64,000 nt of DNA, taken from positions 1,736,001 to 1,800,000 of the forward strand of contig NZ_CP046883.1 of NCBI RefSeq assembly GCF_014262665.1, in the 5' to 3' direction. A model generated the notes under the pieces. It did not search any database. It was not told where the DNA came from and was given only the letters and a program-made list of their open reading frames with translations. Origin of the DNA: Corynebacterium anserum (GTDB lineage Bacteria > Actinomycetota > Actinomycetes > Mycobacteriales > Mycobacteriaceae). A program made the translations under genes and the position numbers. Within the stretch, counting starts at the first letter, position 1. Each line of letters opens with the position of its first letter. Below are positions 35,855 to 46,250 of this stretch, piece after piece.

Positions 35855-36832
35855 TTACTTCTGGTTCTGCACAGACTGAGCTGGCTGGGAAGAATAGGTT
35901 GCCTGCGGATCCTGCTTAGTTGTTCGCCAAAATAGGAAGACACTGAGAGCAAAAATGCAAAGAGTAAGCAAGACTTCAATCCAGTAGAAGAACGTGGTTG
36001 ATGAAGCAAACTTCATATCGCCGAATCCCATTAACTCCAGCAGAAACGATGATCCGGAATCCGCTCCTATACCGGAGAGAATATTCTCAGCAAAGCTCTT
36101 AATTCCTTCCAAAAAATTCCCGTAGCCGCGTGCACCAAAAAGGATCCAATAAAAAGCGAGTGAGGATCCGATCATTGCGAGAACTCCACCACGGCGTTGG
36201 CTTTGTACATTCTTAAATGCCAATGAAGCGAGAATAAGCAAAACCACCACTGCAATTGGAACCAAAATTCCAAAAGTAGATAATGCCCACAGTGAGCCCT
36301 TTTCATCGCCGGACATTTCGCTCACCAGTTCCTTAGGAAAAGAGATATACCCAAGTCCATTAAAACCAAACGATACTGTACTTCCGCCATAACGCATTTC
36401 TAAATTGAACCATTTGAAGAAATGTAACAAGGCGAACACAATTGTTCCCACGAGAAGTGGCAGATAACCCAGCTGCTTCACACTAGACGACTGTAAGGCA
36501 GAGGAAGCTTTTTCAAATGACTGCTTTGCTGCAGCACCCAGCTGAGCCGCTTGCTGAGACGCCTGATCAAACGCGTTGCGGCCTTGCTGCTGACCGTACG
36601 GGTTACCTTGTGGCTGACCGGCCCCCTGAGGAGCACCATAGCCATTGGAAGCCGGCGCTCCCTGAGGGGCACCGTAGCCACTAGGGTTACCCATTCCCTG
36701 CGGTGCACTGTAACCATTAGGGTCACTCATATGCTGCGGAGCACCATACCCATTCGAAGCACCGTTATCGTGCGGTACCCCGCTGGCCTCTGGCCAGCTG
36801 TTTCGCTGGTTATCATCTGATGGAGTAGTCAT
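35855..36832 (-). CDS. Four-TM membrane protein with NGYGAPQ repeats
   Basis: 325 residues from ATG 36832, with AGGA 7-8 nt upstream. Residues 27-72 hold four copies of [NS]GY[GS]APQ about 12-13 residues apart, then [11 protein letters not shown]. After a helical linker ([23 protein letters not shown]) come four hydrophobic helices near 125-147, 190-213, 220-245 and 285-310. It lies 11 bp upstream of the similar gene at 34629 on the same strand, so the two are probably co-transcribed. No known domain is recognised. Both tails should face the cytoplasm if the positive-inside rule holds. Confidence 0.85.
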   Translation of the reverse strand: MTTPSDDNQRNSWPEASGVPHDNGASNGYGAPQHMSDPNGYSAPQGMGNPSGYGAPQGAPASNGYGAPQGAGQPQGNPYGQQQGRNAFDQASQQAAQLGAAAKQSFEKASSALQSSSVKQLGYLPLLVGTIVFALLHFFKWFNLEMRYGGSTVSFGFNGLGYISFPKELVSEMSGDEKGSLWALSTFGILVPIAVVVLLILASLAFKNVQSQRRGGVLAMIGSSLAFYWILFGARGYGNFLEGIKSFAENILSGIGADSGSSFLLELMGFGDMKFASSTTFFYWIEVLLTLCIFALSVFLFWRTTKQDPQATYSSQPAQSVQNQK

Positions 36833-36955
36833 ACTGAAATCCTGTCTACTTTTCACATAGAAAATGCTGACGCTCGTTATTTTTGGGGCATTCTACTAAT
36901 TACCACAATCACCACCATAGGAGATTCAAAAGGTTATTGTTACCCTTCTCTCCAC

Positions 36956-36985
36956 TAACAGGTTGCCTCATCACCTAACCTGTTA
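36956..36985. terminator. 9-bp inverted repeat
   Basis: TAACAGGTT (36956-36964) pairs with AACCTGTTA (36977-36985). It could be a hairpin or an operator; no T-run follows. Confidence 0.45.
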
Positions 36986-37056
36986 GTAACCTCCACACGA
37001 GAACAGCTCAATAGGTTGCCTCACCACTAGATCCGCTGAATAGGCTACCTCACCAT
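36957..37056. repeat. Three copies of AAYAGGYTRCCTCAYCA
   Basis: Copies start at 36957, 37010 and 37039, all in the same direction, in the 296-bp gap between the CUT2 importer and the membrane-protein pair. The first copy forms one arm of the inverted repeat at 36956. It may be an operator set for the membrane pair. Confidence 0.7.
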
Positions 37057-37128
37057 GAAAGAACCTCGCCGGCAATACTCACCGCTAGATCACAGCACTA
37101 TAGAACTAACCCACGGTGGGACGCACTA

Positions 37129-37950
37129 CTACCGCTGCAATTCGTGATTAAGCGAATCCAGCTCACCCCCACCAGCCATCTCTAGCGTGAGCTGCTCGAG
37201 TGTCACTTCATCGCGTTCGGCATCCAATACTTGGCGTCCCATATTCAACAGAATGAAATGATCACCTACCAAGTAGGCATGGTGTGGATTATGAGTAATC
37301 AAAATAACGCCCACCCCCCTGTCGGCCGCGGCCCTCACAAAGCGCAACACCATCCCCGACTGTTTCACACCCAGCGCCGCAGTTGGCTCATCAAGGATCA
37401 ACACCCGTGCACCAAAATGCAACGCCCGAGCAATAGCCACAACCTGACGTTGTCCTCCAGACAACGTACTGATTGGCACGTCCACGTCCTTGATATTGAC
37501 GCCCATTTTCTTGAGCTCCTCTGCAGCAATACTGCGCATCTCATCCGCCTTGAGCTGCCCCAGAAAGCCCGTGATTTCTTGCCCTAGAAAGAAGTTACGC
37601 CACACGCTCATTTGATCAACCACCGCCAAGTCCTGGTAGACAGTAGCGATCCCCCGGTTCAGAGCATCCTTCGGGGAAGCAAAAGTCACCGGTTCTCCAT
37701 CGAGCACGACTGCACCGGCCGATGGTGCATGCCGGCCTGCAAGCATCTTAATCAGTGTCGATTTACCTGCACCGTTATCGCCTAAGACGCACGTCACCTG
37801 CCCGGGCTTGATGTCCAGATTGATGTTCTTGAGAACTTCAACGTCACCGTAGTTCTTATCCACCTCGCGCAGTGCAATAAGGGAAGTGGTGGCGTCGGTG
37901 CTTTCGGCGTCGATCACTCCAGAGGAAAGGTTGGAAGAAGAATCAGTCAT
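37129..37950 (-). CDS. CUT2 sugar ABC transporter ATPase (single domain)
   Basis: 273 residues from ATG 37950, which overlaps the permease stop (ATGA). Walker A GDNGAGKST, signature LSGGQRQ, Walker B VLILDEPTAALG and the H-loop LITHNPHHA are present. It has one nucleotide-binding domain, like FrcA, rather than the fused pair of RbsA. It powers import with the permease at 37947 and the binding protein at 38999. The linked sugar could be ribose, xylose, fructose or inositol; sequence does not tell. Confidence 0.93.
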   Translation of the reverse strand: MTDSSSNLSSGVIDAESTDATTSLIALREVDKNYGDVEVLKNINLDIKPGQVTCVLGDNGAGKSTLIKMLAGRHAPSAGAVVLDGEPVTFASPKDALNRGIATVYQDLAVVDQMSVWRNFFLGQEITGFLGQLKADEMRSIAAEELKKMGVNIKDVDVPISTLSGGQRQVVAIARALHFGARVLILDEPTAALGVKQSGMVLRFVRAAADRGVGVILITHNPHHAYLVGDHFILLNMGRQVLDAERDEVTLEQLTLEMAGGGELDSLNHELQR

Positions 37951-39002
37951 GAACGCGCACCTGCCCAACGAGAAAAGGAGTTGTTAGTAATCACAGCAAA
38001 CAGCAACATTGCGCCAAGGAAGAATTTGAACCAGTCAGGATTCCACCCTGCATAGACAATTCCCTGATTGGTCATACCAAAGATCAAAGCTCCAATGGCG
38101 GTACCGATTGCCGTACCACGTCCACCAGTCAATGCGCAGCCCCCGATCACCGCAGCAATGATGTAGAGAAACTCATTGCCCACACCCTGACCAGCTTGAA
38201 TTGAATCGAAGGCAAAGAGATTGTGCATGCCCACAAACCAGGCGGCAAAGCCTACGAACATAAACAGAATAATCTTCACGCGACGCACTGGTACACCCAC
38301 CGCGCGTGCAGCTTCGGCATCGCCGCCCACCGCAAAAATCCAGTTACCAAAGCGGGTCTTAAACAGCAACCAACTCGCTATAGCCACAAAGAGCAACCAC
38401 CAAAAAACGGTCACACGCACACTGACACCAAAAATCGTCACCGAGCTAGAGAATACAGCCTGCGCCGAGTTAAAGCCTTCCATATCCGAAATAATCGGCG
38501 TGGCCACTTGTCCCGTCACGAGCTTAGTTACCGCCAGGTTGATGCCCTGCAACATCAAAAATGCTGCCAGAGTGATGAGGAAGCTCGGGATTCCTGTGCG
38601 CATCACCATATAGCCGTTGAAAGCCCCGATAGACAGAGCCATGATTAAGGAAATGAACACACCTACCCAGCTATTTAGCCAGAAGTTGTAATTCAGCATT
38701 GTGGCTGCCAGTGCCGCGGTCGTCACTGCCACGCCGGAAGACAGATCGAACTCATCACCGATCATCAGAAGGCCCACGGCCAGAGCGATGATCCCTATCG
38801 TAGAGCTGGCGTAAAGCACGGTGGCCAAGGCATCCACGCTGCGAAATGCCGGGGCGACGAGCATGAATAGCGCAAAAATCACCACCGCGCCCAATACGCT
38901 GGTGAGTTCTGGGCGCTTTACGAGGCGCAACAGGCCGCTATCCTTTGCCTCACCGGAAGGTTTCGGTGTGGCCTTTTCCGGTGCAGAATTACTGTGACTC
39001 AT
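37947..39002 (-). CDS. CUT2 sugar ABC transporter permease
   Basis: 351 residues, BPD_transp_2 family. A 25-residue polar N-terminus precedes about eight to ten hydrophobic segments. Family stretches: GLLMIGDEFDLSSGV, NGYMVMRTGIPSFLITLA, GGDAEAARAVGVPVRRVKI (cytoplasmic coupling loop) and GGCALTGGRGTAIGTAIGA. Its ATG overlaps the binding-protein stop and its stop overlaps the ATPase start, so all three are translationally linked. Confidence 0.94.
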   Translation of the reverse strand: MSHSNSAPEKATPKPSGEAKDSGLLRLVKRPELTSVLGAVVIFALFMLVAPAFRSVDALATVLYASSTIGIIALAVGLLMIGDEFDLSSGVAVTTAALAATMLNYNFWLNSWVGVFISLIMALSIGAFNGYMVMRTGIPSFLITLAAFLMLQGINLAVTKLVTGQVATPIISDMEGFNSAQAVFSSSVTIFGVSVRVTVFWWLLFVAIASWLLFKTRFGNWIFAVGGDAEAARAVGVPVRRVKIILFMFVGFAAWFVGMHNLFAFDSIQAGQGVGNEFLYIIAAVIGGCALTGGRGTAIGTAIGALIFGMTNQGIVYAGWNPDWFKFFLGAMLLFAVITNNSFSRWAGARS

Positions 39003-40006
39003 CGCAGCCCTTTCTTCGCGGCATCAGCGATGGTATCCACATTGTCCTTGTCCACGAAGGATGGTCCCGTCAGAACTGCCTGACCTCCACCCACGGTAGA
39101 ACCATTGCGCTTTGCTAACCACAGGGAATCAATGGCCATATATCCCTGAAGATACGGCTGTTGGTCGACGGCGAACTGTACCTTGCCACCACGGATAGCT
39201 TCGACCAGTTCGGCATTGGTATCAAAGGTGGCAATCTTGGCGTCGGAACCAGCAGCGTCGACGGCCTTGACCGATACCAGCGCAACGGGGGCCACGAGTC
39301 CCATTACGTAGTCAATAGACTTGTCCTGAGCCAGTTTGGCTTGCACCGTAGACTCCACGCTCGTGAGATCCATGCCGTTGACGTACAGGGTTTCCACCTT
39401 GGCTCCGCGCGCCCCGTCTTTGATGCCACTACAACGAGCCTCTTGGGATGAATTTCCCTGCTCATGTATGACGCACAGAACATGCTTCGCTCCATCGTCG
39501 CCGAGGCGCTCACCGGCGCGCTTACCCGCGATGGACTCATCTTGGCCGAAGAATCCGGAAAGACCGTATTTCTTGTATTGACTCATGCCCGCGTTTAGTC
39601 CGACGACGGGAATTCCCGCCTCCGAGGCCTTGTGAGCCATGGGGCCAATAGCCTCGACAGTGGGCATGGTCACGGCGATACCGTCCACGTGAGAGTCGAT
39701 GGCATTCTGTACAAGATTTGCCTGCTCGGGTGCTTGCGGCGAGGAGCTGTAGCGCAACTCTAAGTTGTTCTTCTTCGCAGCGTCCTCAGCTCCGGCTCGC
39801 ACGAGATCCCAAAACGTATCGCCCGGTGCTCCATGACTGACCATGGCGACGGTATAGCGCGGAGTATCTACGCCCCCTCCGCCCCCACCTTGTTCGTCCA
39901 CACGTGGTCGGCCACCGGTGGCGGAACATCCGGTAGCGAGGACGAGCCCAAAGATTGCGAGCAGCGCAAGTAGCGCCGGCTGAATACTGCGAAATTTAGT
40001 TGACAC
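38999..40006 (-). CDS. CUT2 sugar-binding lipoprotein
   Basis: 335 residues from GTG 40006. This start is preferred because a TTGACT-N16-CACAAT promoter ends 8 nt before it and a compact lipoprotein signal follows; the frame is open to a TTG at 40042. The lipobox LATGC gives the modified Cys near residue 27. The mature part is a Peripla_BP_4 fold: YTVAMVSHGAPGDTFWD, ALxTMPTVEA-like VDGIAVTMPTVEA, IPVVGLNAG and FAVDQQPYLQGY. It should bind a monosaccharide outside the membrane and pass it to the permease. Confidence 0.9.
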   Translation of the reverse strand: MSTKFRSIQPALLALLAIFGLVLATGCSATGGRPRVDEQGGGGGGVDTPRYTVAMVSHGAPGDTFWDLVRAGAEDAAKKNNLELRYSSSPQAPEQANLVQNAIDSHVDGIAVTMPTVEAIGPMAHKASEAGIPVVGLNAGMSQYKKYGLSGFFGQDESIAGKRAGERLGDDGAKHVLCVIHEQGNSSQEARCSGIKDGARGAKVETLYVNGMDLTSVESTVQAKLAQDKSIDYVMGLVAPVALVSVKAVDAAGSDAKIATFDTNAELVEAIRGGKVQFAVDQQPYLQGYMAIDSLWLAKRNGSTVGGGQAVLTGPSFVDKDNVDTIADAAKKGLR

Positions 40007-40014
40007 AAATTGGC

Positions 40015-40042
40015 ATTGTGCCAGCTCAAAACCGGTAGTCAA
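40015..40042 (-). promoter_or_regulatory. Promoter of the CUT2 operon
   Basis: TTGACT (40042-40037), 16-nt spacer, CACAAT (40020-40015), then 8 nt to GTG 40006. It supports the GTG start and a leaderless mRNA. Confidence 0.55.
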
Positions 40043-40104
40043 CTTGCTGAGGGGCGCTCTGAATCCATTAAGCGGCTTTCAGCTGCGAAAATCTTTAACC
40101 TCGA

Positions 40105-41445
40105 TTACGTGGCGGCAGGCTGGCCTCCGCCGCCATCATTATCATCCATCTCAACGTCATCATCCATCTCATCGTCATCGAGACTCAAACCCAGGGTTTC
40201 AAGTTCAGCCTTCAGGTTCTCCATGGACAGCTCCAACTGATCCTCGCCGTCCAGACCATGAACATGACCGTGGTGGGAGCCATGAGCATGTAGTTCACTC
40301 AGGCCGCCGGACAATGTCTCATGAGCATCCTCGCGGGAACCTTCCTCGGAGCCGAAATGCTCACCAAGTTCCGCATATGCTGGATAAATGATGTTACGCT
40401 CCAGATCCTCCCGGAGAGTCTGCGAGCAAAAAGCAAACTCCAAAGCATTCGTTGTCATTTCCAGCAATTGCCAGTATTCCAGGTCAAAAGCCTCAGCCAC
40501 CAGTTCAAATTCCCGTGTGAGCGTAGTCCCAGACACCAAACGGTTATCTGTGTTGATCGTGCACACAAAACCCATCTCATAAAGCAGATTGAATGGGTGA
40601 TCCTCAATGGTGTCTGCAATACCCGTCTGGGTGTTGGATGTCGGACATATTTCCAAAGGAATGCGCTGATCGCGCACCGCACGGGCAACCGGTCCCAGCT
40701 CTAGCCCGCTCATTGTCGCCTCAAAATCTTCGTAAATACGCACACCATGACCGATGCGGCGGGCTCCCTGCGCCAGAGCATCGCGCATTGAATCCGGACC
40801 GGCAGCCTCACCCGCGTGAATAGTAAATGGCACAAGATTCTCACGCAGCAAAGCACAAGCCTGGGCATGCTTTGACGGTGGGAACCCGTCCTCAGCTCCC
40901 GCTATATCGAAACCCACGACATAGCCTTCCCCCGGGCTATGCGGCGCATAATTATCGATGGTGAGCTGTGCAATCTCCGTAGAACGATCGGCGTGCCGCA
41001 TGGCGCAGAGGATGAGACGCGCGTGGATACGCTTGCCTCGCTCGGATACAGCACGCTCCCCTTCCTTCACCCCCTGGACGGTAGCTTCAACAACTTCCTG
41101 CAGAGTCAGGCCACCATTGAGATGCTGCTCGGGTGCGTAACGCAATTCCAGATAGCAGACGTTTTCCTCAGCTGCGTCCTCGACCGCCTCGCGAGCAATA
41201 CGGATGAGGGATTCGCGTGTCTGCATCACTGCAGTGGTGTGATCGAACGTCGTCAGGTATGTCGGTAAATCACCAGAGTTTGCAGCATCATAAAACCACT
41301 GCTCCAGCTCTGCTGGATCAGTGGTTGGCAATGTGTGGCCAGCCTTCTCAGCTAGCTCAACAATGGTTGCAGGGCGTAAGCCGCCATCCAGGTGTGCGTG
41401 TAGCTCCACTTTTGGGAGGGAGGCAATAACGTTCGTATCGATCAT
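40105..41445 (-). CDS. add: Adenosine deaminase with His- and Asp-rich tail
   Basis: 446 residues from ATG 41445. Zn ligands H16 and H18 in ELHAHLDGG, catalytic region FTIHAGEAAG, GHGVRIYED, CPTSNTQTG and INTDNRL. It deaminates adenosine and deoxyadenosine to inosine forms, feeding deoD. Beyond the usual end (about 370) there is a tail of about 72 residues with six His in 386-396 (HAHGSHHGHVH), a short helix and an Asp-rich stretch (about 423-436). The tail could bind metal. TACAAT (41453-41458) lies 7 nt before the ATG, without an SD. Confidence 0.95.
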   Translation of the reverse strand: MIDTNVIASLPKVELHAHLDGGLRPATIVELAEKAGHTLPTTDPAELEQWFYDAANSGDLPTYLTTFDHTTAVMQTRESLIRIAREAVEDAAEENVCYLELRYAPEQHLNGGLTLQEVVEATVQGVKEGERAVSERGKRIHARLILCAMRHADRSTEIAQLTIDNYAPHSPGEGYVVGFDIAGAEDGFPPSKHAQACALLRENLVPFTIHAGEAAGPDSMRDALAQGARRIGHGVRIYEDFEATMSGLELGPVARAVRDQRIPLEICPTSNTQTGIADTIEDHPFNLLYEMGFVCTINTDNRLVSGTTLTREFELVAEAFDLEYWQLLEMTTNALEFAFCSQTLREDLERNIIYPAYAELGEHFGSEEGSREDAHETLSGGLSELHAHGSHHGHVHGLDGEDQLELSMENLKAELETLGLSLDDDEMDDDVEMDDNDGGGGQPAAT

Positions 41446-41452
41446 GAGTGGC

Positions 41453-41458
41453 ATTGTA
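41453..41458 (-). promoter_or_regulatory. -10 box, add
   Basis: TACAAT lies 7 nt before ATG 41445. The same hexamer and layout are seen at upp. Confidence 0.55.
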
Positions 41459-41481
41459 CGCAACGCCTCTCAAGGAACGCG

Positions 41482-42564
41482 TTAGCGTCGGCGGAACAGA
41501 GATGTCACCAGCCCGCCGAACAACACGCCAACTGCGGCACCGGTACCCACCAACCCTGCGCGAGCAGCATCAGAAGAACCGGTACGCACCTCCTGGCGGA
41601 CGCGGATGATCGCCGCAGCAGGGGCTTCAGGAACCTGCAAGGCCAGAGCCTCATGGGTGGTTGCAGCCCACGCGGAGCAGTACAGCAAAATGCGCCAGAT
41701 GAAGTACATCAGCACCATCACACCAATGATGGGACCGAAAGTGGCAGCCGCCGGGCTACTCAATGCGTTAGAGAAGAACATCGTGGCGAACTGTTTGAAA
41801 ATCTCGAACGCGATCGCACCAATAATCGCCGCCCGGAACACCGACGGGCGATGTGTTTTCGTACGCGGCAGCATGCCGATCAACCACGCGAAAACAAACC
41901 AGTTGGCAACTACACCCACAACCAATGCCACCACAAAGGTCAAGTAACGAATTCCCGGTACTCCACCGAGCCCCACCATCTCAATGAGATGAGCAGTCAA
42001 GCCAGAGTTACCCACCGTGGTAATGGCAAAAGCCACGATCAACGAAAGCAGCAACCCCACGAGGGCAATCAAATCTTTGAACTTGCCCACGAAGAAGTTA
42101 TTAGCCAAGCCAGACACCCGCCACATAGCGGAAGCCCCCATACGCAGATGCGATATCCACGTCAGACCCGTCCACAGAGCCAATAACAGACCGATGGAAA
42201 AGACCGACGCGCGCTGTGCCACGGCATCTTCAATCACGGTGGTTAACGTATCGCCCATTTCGCCGCCTGCGGAGTCAGTGATTTTTTGAATCACCTGATC
42301 CATCAGTCCCTGGTTGCCCGCCAGAATCATTGCGACAGTAGAGAAGGTCAGCATGAGCAGGGGGAACAGGGACAGAACGGAAAAATAGGTAATACCAGCA
42401 GCGTACTGGTTACCGCCCTGCTCACTGTAGCGTTCCTGCATGCGCATGATGTGGTCGAACCACGGCAACTTATCGCGGAATTTATCAATTGCCCCTGGCT
42501 CATCTTTACGGGCGCGTTCTACGCCGTAATTGTCCAGGTCTGCCTTTTCTGGCTTCGTGACCAT
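41482..42564 (-). CDS. YihY/BrkB-family membrane protein
   Basis: 360 residues, ATG 42564 behind a strong AAGGAGG. About six or seven hydrophobic segments; family features are QGGNQYAAGITYFSVLSLFPLLML, WTGLTWISHLRMGASAMWRV and AAATFGPIIGVMVLMYFIWRILLYCSAW. Once called ribonuclease BN, the family is now seen as integral membrane proteins of unclear, perhaps transport, function. It lies between trpS and add, a position seen in corynebacteria. Confidence 0.9.
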   Translation of the reverse strand: MVTKPEKADLDNYGVERARKDEPGAIDKFRDKLPWFDHIMRMQERYSEQGGNQYAAGITYFSVLSLFPLLMLTFSTVAMILAGNQGLMDQVIQKITDSAGGEMGDTLTTVIEDAVAQRASVFSIGLLLALWTGLTWISHLRMGASAMWRVSGLANNFFVGKFKDLIALVGLLLSLIVAFAITTVGNSGLTAHLIEMVGLGGVPGIRYLTFVVALVVGVVANWFVFAWLIGMLPRTKTHRPSVFRAAIIGAIAFEIFKQFATMFFSNALSSPAAATFGPIIGVMVLMYFIWRILLYCSAWAATTHEALALQVPEAPAAAIIRVRQEVRTGSSDAARAGLVGTGAAVGVLFGGLVTSLFRRR

Positions 42565-42652
42565 TGCTCGGCCATCCTCCTTGTGCGTCTATCCCTGCAC
42601 ACTGTAACCGATAAAAGGGCTGCAGGGATACGTCAACTACCTGACACGCGGT

Positions 42653-43711
<1,059 letters not shown>

Positions 43712-43737
43712 TTATCTCGCTTCCACGAGCTGCAATT

Positions 43738-44754
43738 TCACGAGCTGTATTCGACAATCACCGGCGAGTGGTCACTCCACCGCAGCTCGTAGGCTAGTGC
43801 CTTATCCACCCAGGCCTTTCGCGCTCGTTGTTGCAGACCTGTGGTGGCCACCTGGAGGTCAATACGCCACCCCGCGTTGATATCAAAGGCCTGACCGCGA
43901 TACGTCCACCAACTGAACACGTCCATAGAATCCGGATCGAGACGGCGCTGAACATCAAACCACTGGGGGTTCTCAGCTGCGCCGGCTGCCAAGCGCTCAG
44001 CGGCACGCTGTCCGGGCACATAGTCCACAGCACCGTAGAACTCACCTGCACTGCCACCGGGATTCCCATTGCGCCCAGCATCTTCGGCGTCCCCAACCTG
44101 TGTCTGTGCGTCTGGCCATACACCCAATAAATGGTCGAGGAAGGCACGTTCGTCAGGTAAATATCCAGATTTTGTGCGATTTGTCTTCCAGTTCTTCAAA
44201 TCTGCACGTCGGTGACAAATGTTCCAGTCCCCACCAATGATTGTTTCGATGCCCTGCTCTGCCCGGTCATGCATGAAAGGGGCAAACGCATCCATGAAAC
44301 GGTACTTTTCATCTTGCTTCGTCGTGTTCGCGGAGCCGGATGGCAGATACAAGCTGGCAACGGTGATGTCCCCCAGCCCTTCGATACCCGACGCCACCGT
44401 TGCCTCAATATAACGACCCGATTGATCAAACTCACGAGCTTCGGGGATCTCAATCCCCTTGTCACCATGACCAAACCCCACGGTCACATCCTTTAGTTCG
44501 GAGCGGGACAAAATCCCCACCCCGGCGCGCCCCTTCGCAGCAGCCGGTGCCTGTGCTAGATGCCAGCCTGCATCCAACGCTGGGGCTAATGCCAGCTGCG
44601 TCTGTTTCTCATCAGCGCGCACTTCTTGCATTAACACCACGTCAGCAGAGGTCTTCTCTAGCCACGGCAGGATGCCGCGGTTGTCCTCACTCCGTTCTTT
44701 CGCTGCGGCACGGATTCCATTGACATTCACGGTGGCGACGGTAAAGGTACTCAT
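43738..44754 (-). CDS. xth: Exodeoxyribonuclease III / endonuclease-exonuclease-phosphatase family
   Basis: 338 residues from ATG 44754 (a GTG two codons upstream is possible). Active-site motifs: ATVNVNGIRAA, VLMQEVRA (metal Glu), SLYLPSGSANT, IGGDWNICHRRADLKNWK, and the C-terminal ELRWSDHSPVIVEY with catalytic Asp-His. It should act on abasic DNA or 3' ends in repair. At 338 residues it is longer than E. coli Xth (268); the extra length lies around residues 215-260. TAGGCT is 8 nt before the ATG, without an SD. Confidence 0.92.
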   Translation of the reverse strand: MSTFTVATVNVNGIRAAAKERSEDNRGILPWLEKTSADVVLMQEVRADEKQTQLALAPALDAGWHLAQAPAAAKGRAGVGILSRSELKDVTVGFGHGDKGIEIPEAREFDQSGRYIEATVASGIEGLGDITVASLYLPSGSANTTKQDEKYRFMDAFAPFMHDRAEQGIETIIGGDWNICHRRADLKNWKTNRTKSGYLPDERAFLDHLLGVWPDAQTQVGDAEDAGRNGNPGGSAGEFYGAVDYVPGQRAAERLAAGAAENPQWFDVQRRLDPDSMDVFSWWTYRGQAFDINAGWRIDLQVATTGLQQRARKAWVDKALAYELRWSDHSPVIVEYSS

Positions 44755-44762
44755 GGGCACTC

Positions 44763-44768
44763 AGCCTA
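44763..44768 (-). promoter_or_regulatory. -10 box, xth
   Basis: TAGGCT lies 8 nt ahead of ATG 44754. It overlaps the stop region of the MFS gene. Confidence 0.4.
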
Positions 44769-46034
44769 CTCAGTAGGCGAGGCAACCCGTACCTCCGCCA
44801 GGCGCTTGGCCTTGGCTGCGGAGAGTTGGCGTCGGCGGAGTAGATACGCGGGGATCCACAACACGGCGCCACACAACGCCATGACCGCCCCGGCCAGAGC
44901 GGGGGTTGAATATCCCCAGCCTGCAGCGATGACCGCCCCGCCCACTGCGGCGCCGGCTGCGTTTGCCATGTTCAGCGCAGAGTGATTCAACGCCGCTGCC
45001 AACGTTTGCGCCTCCCCCGCCACATCCATGAGGCGAGTTTGAAGACTGGGAACCAGCATAGAACCCATGAAGCCGATCACGCCGAAGTTCGCGATGCCCA
45101 GCCATGCTACGCGGGAACTGAAGTAAAACCCAGAGAGCACAAAAATCAGAGTGATCAGCACGCCAAAGATGGTGTATTCCAGGTTACGGTCAGCACATAT
45201 TCCCCCCACGTAAGTGCCCAACACCATGCCTATTCCATAGGCCATCAGGGCGATCCAGATGAGGTCTTGGCTGAATCCCGCATTCTCGGTGAGAGTAAAA
45301 GAAATATAGGTGTAGACCGCGAACATTCCTCCAAAACCCACTGTGCCAATACCTAGGGTAAACAGCACCTGAGAATTGATGAGCGCTCCGAGCTCGGTGA
45401 TCGGCTTGGTCTTAGGCATAAGAGTCATGTGAGGAAGTGTGAACCACAGAGCGATCAGAGTGATGACGCCCACCATCGCCACCAGCATGAAGGCCACGTT
45501 CCAGCCGAATTCCGCACCCAGCCACTGCGCGGTCGGCACACCGATCACTGTGGCGATCGACAGACCCAGACCGCCCAGTGCGACGTACTTTCCTCTCTTG
45601 CCTTCGGGTGCCAACGACGCCGCGATGAGGGCAGTCACGGAAAAATAAGCACCGTGGGGGACGCCGGCGATGAAACGGGAGACGAGCAGCATCTCATAGG
45701 AATGCGCAAAAACAGATAACCCATTACCGAGCGTGAACGCCAGCATGAGAATCAAAGCAAGACGCCGCCGCGGAATTGCACCGGTGAGTGTGGTGATGAC
45801 CGGAGCGCCCACAACCACACCGAGTGCATAGGCGGAAATGATGTGACCTGCTGTGTCCTCGGGGATGTGAAAATCCTCGGCGATGAGATTGAGCAGTCCC
45901 ATCGCGACGAATTCCGTAGTGCCAATACCAAAGCCACCGAGCGCCATCGCGATCATGGTGAGAATCCGACGACGTTGGGTAATGTCCGTCTGTCGTGGTA
46001 GCGGTCGACGGGGGGATCGGGACTTCACATTCAC
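44766..46034 (-). CDS. MFS transporter (DHA1, AraJ/YdhP-like)
   Basis: 422 residues with twelve hydrophobic segments. Markers of sugar-efflux or chloramphenicol-resistance-type MFS: GGFGIGTTEFVAMGLL in TM1, YALGVVVGAPVI, a loop-2/3 region with PRRRLALILML, and RFIAGVPHGAYFSV in TM4. It likely exports small organic compounds with H+; substrate unknown. It is divergent from icd and ends just before xth. No clear SD precedes ATG 46034. Confidence 0.88.
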   Translation of the reverse strand: MNVKSRSPRRPLPRQTDITQRRRILTMIAMALGGFGIGTTEFVAMGLLNLIAEDFHIPEDTAGHIISAYALGVVVGAPVITTLTGAIPRRRLALILMLAFTLGNGLSVFAHSYEMLLVSRFIAGVPHGAYFSVTALIAASLAPEGKRGKYVALGGLGLSIATVIGVPTAQWLGAEFGWNVAFMLVAMVGVITLIALWFTLPHMTLMPKTKPITELGALINSQVLFTLGIGTVGFGGMFAVYTYISFTLTENAGFSQDLIWIALMAYGIGMVLGTYVGGICADRNLEYTIFGVLITLIFVLSGFYFSSRVAWLGIANFGVIGFMGSMLVPSLQTRLMDVAGEAQTLAAALNHSALNMANAAGAAVGGAVIAAGWGYSTPALAGAVMALCGAVLWIPAYLLRRRQLSAAKAKRLAEVRVASPTE

Positions 46035-46250
46035 TACTTTTGGGTTTCCAATTCTTATAGAGGTCGGCGGGGGTGACGTGAAAGAAAAAATTTATAGAGT
46101 TATTTCTGCTTTTCGGAGGACAACTCTATGTCTCACCCCGTAATGTTCACTAGTTCACCGTTTGCCGTATTCTTAAGGGCAACAAAGGCCGTTACAGCGG
46201 CCAGATCACTAAACATACACACCCAAGAAACGCAGGGAGACGGACGCCTC

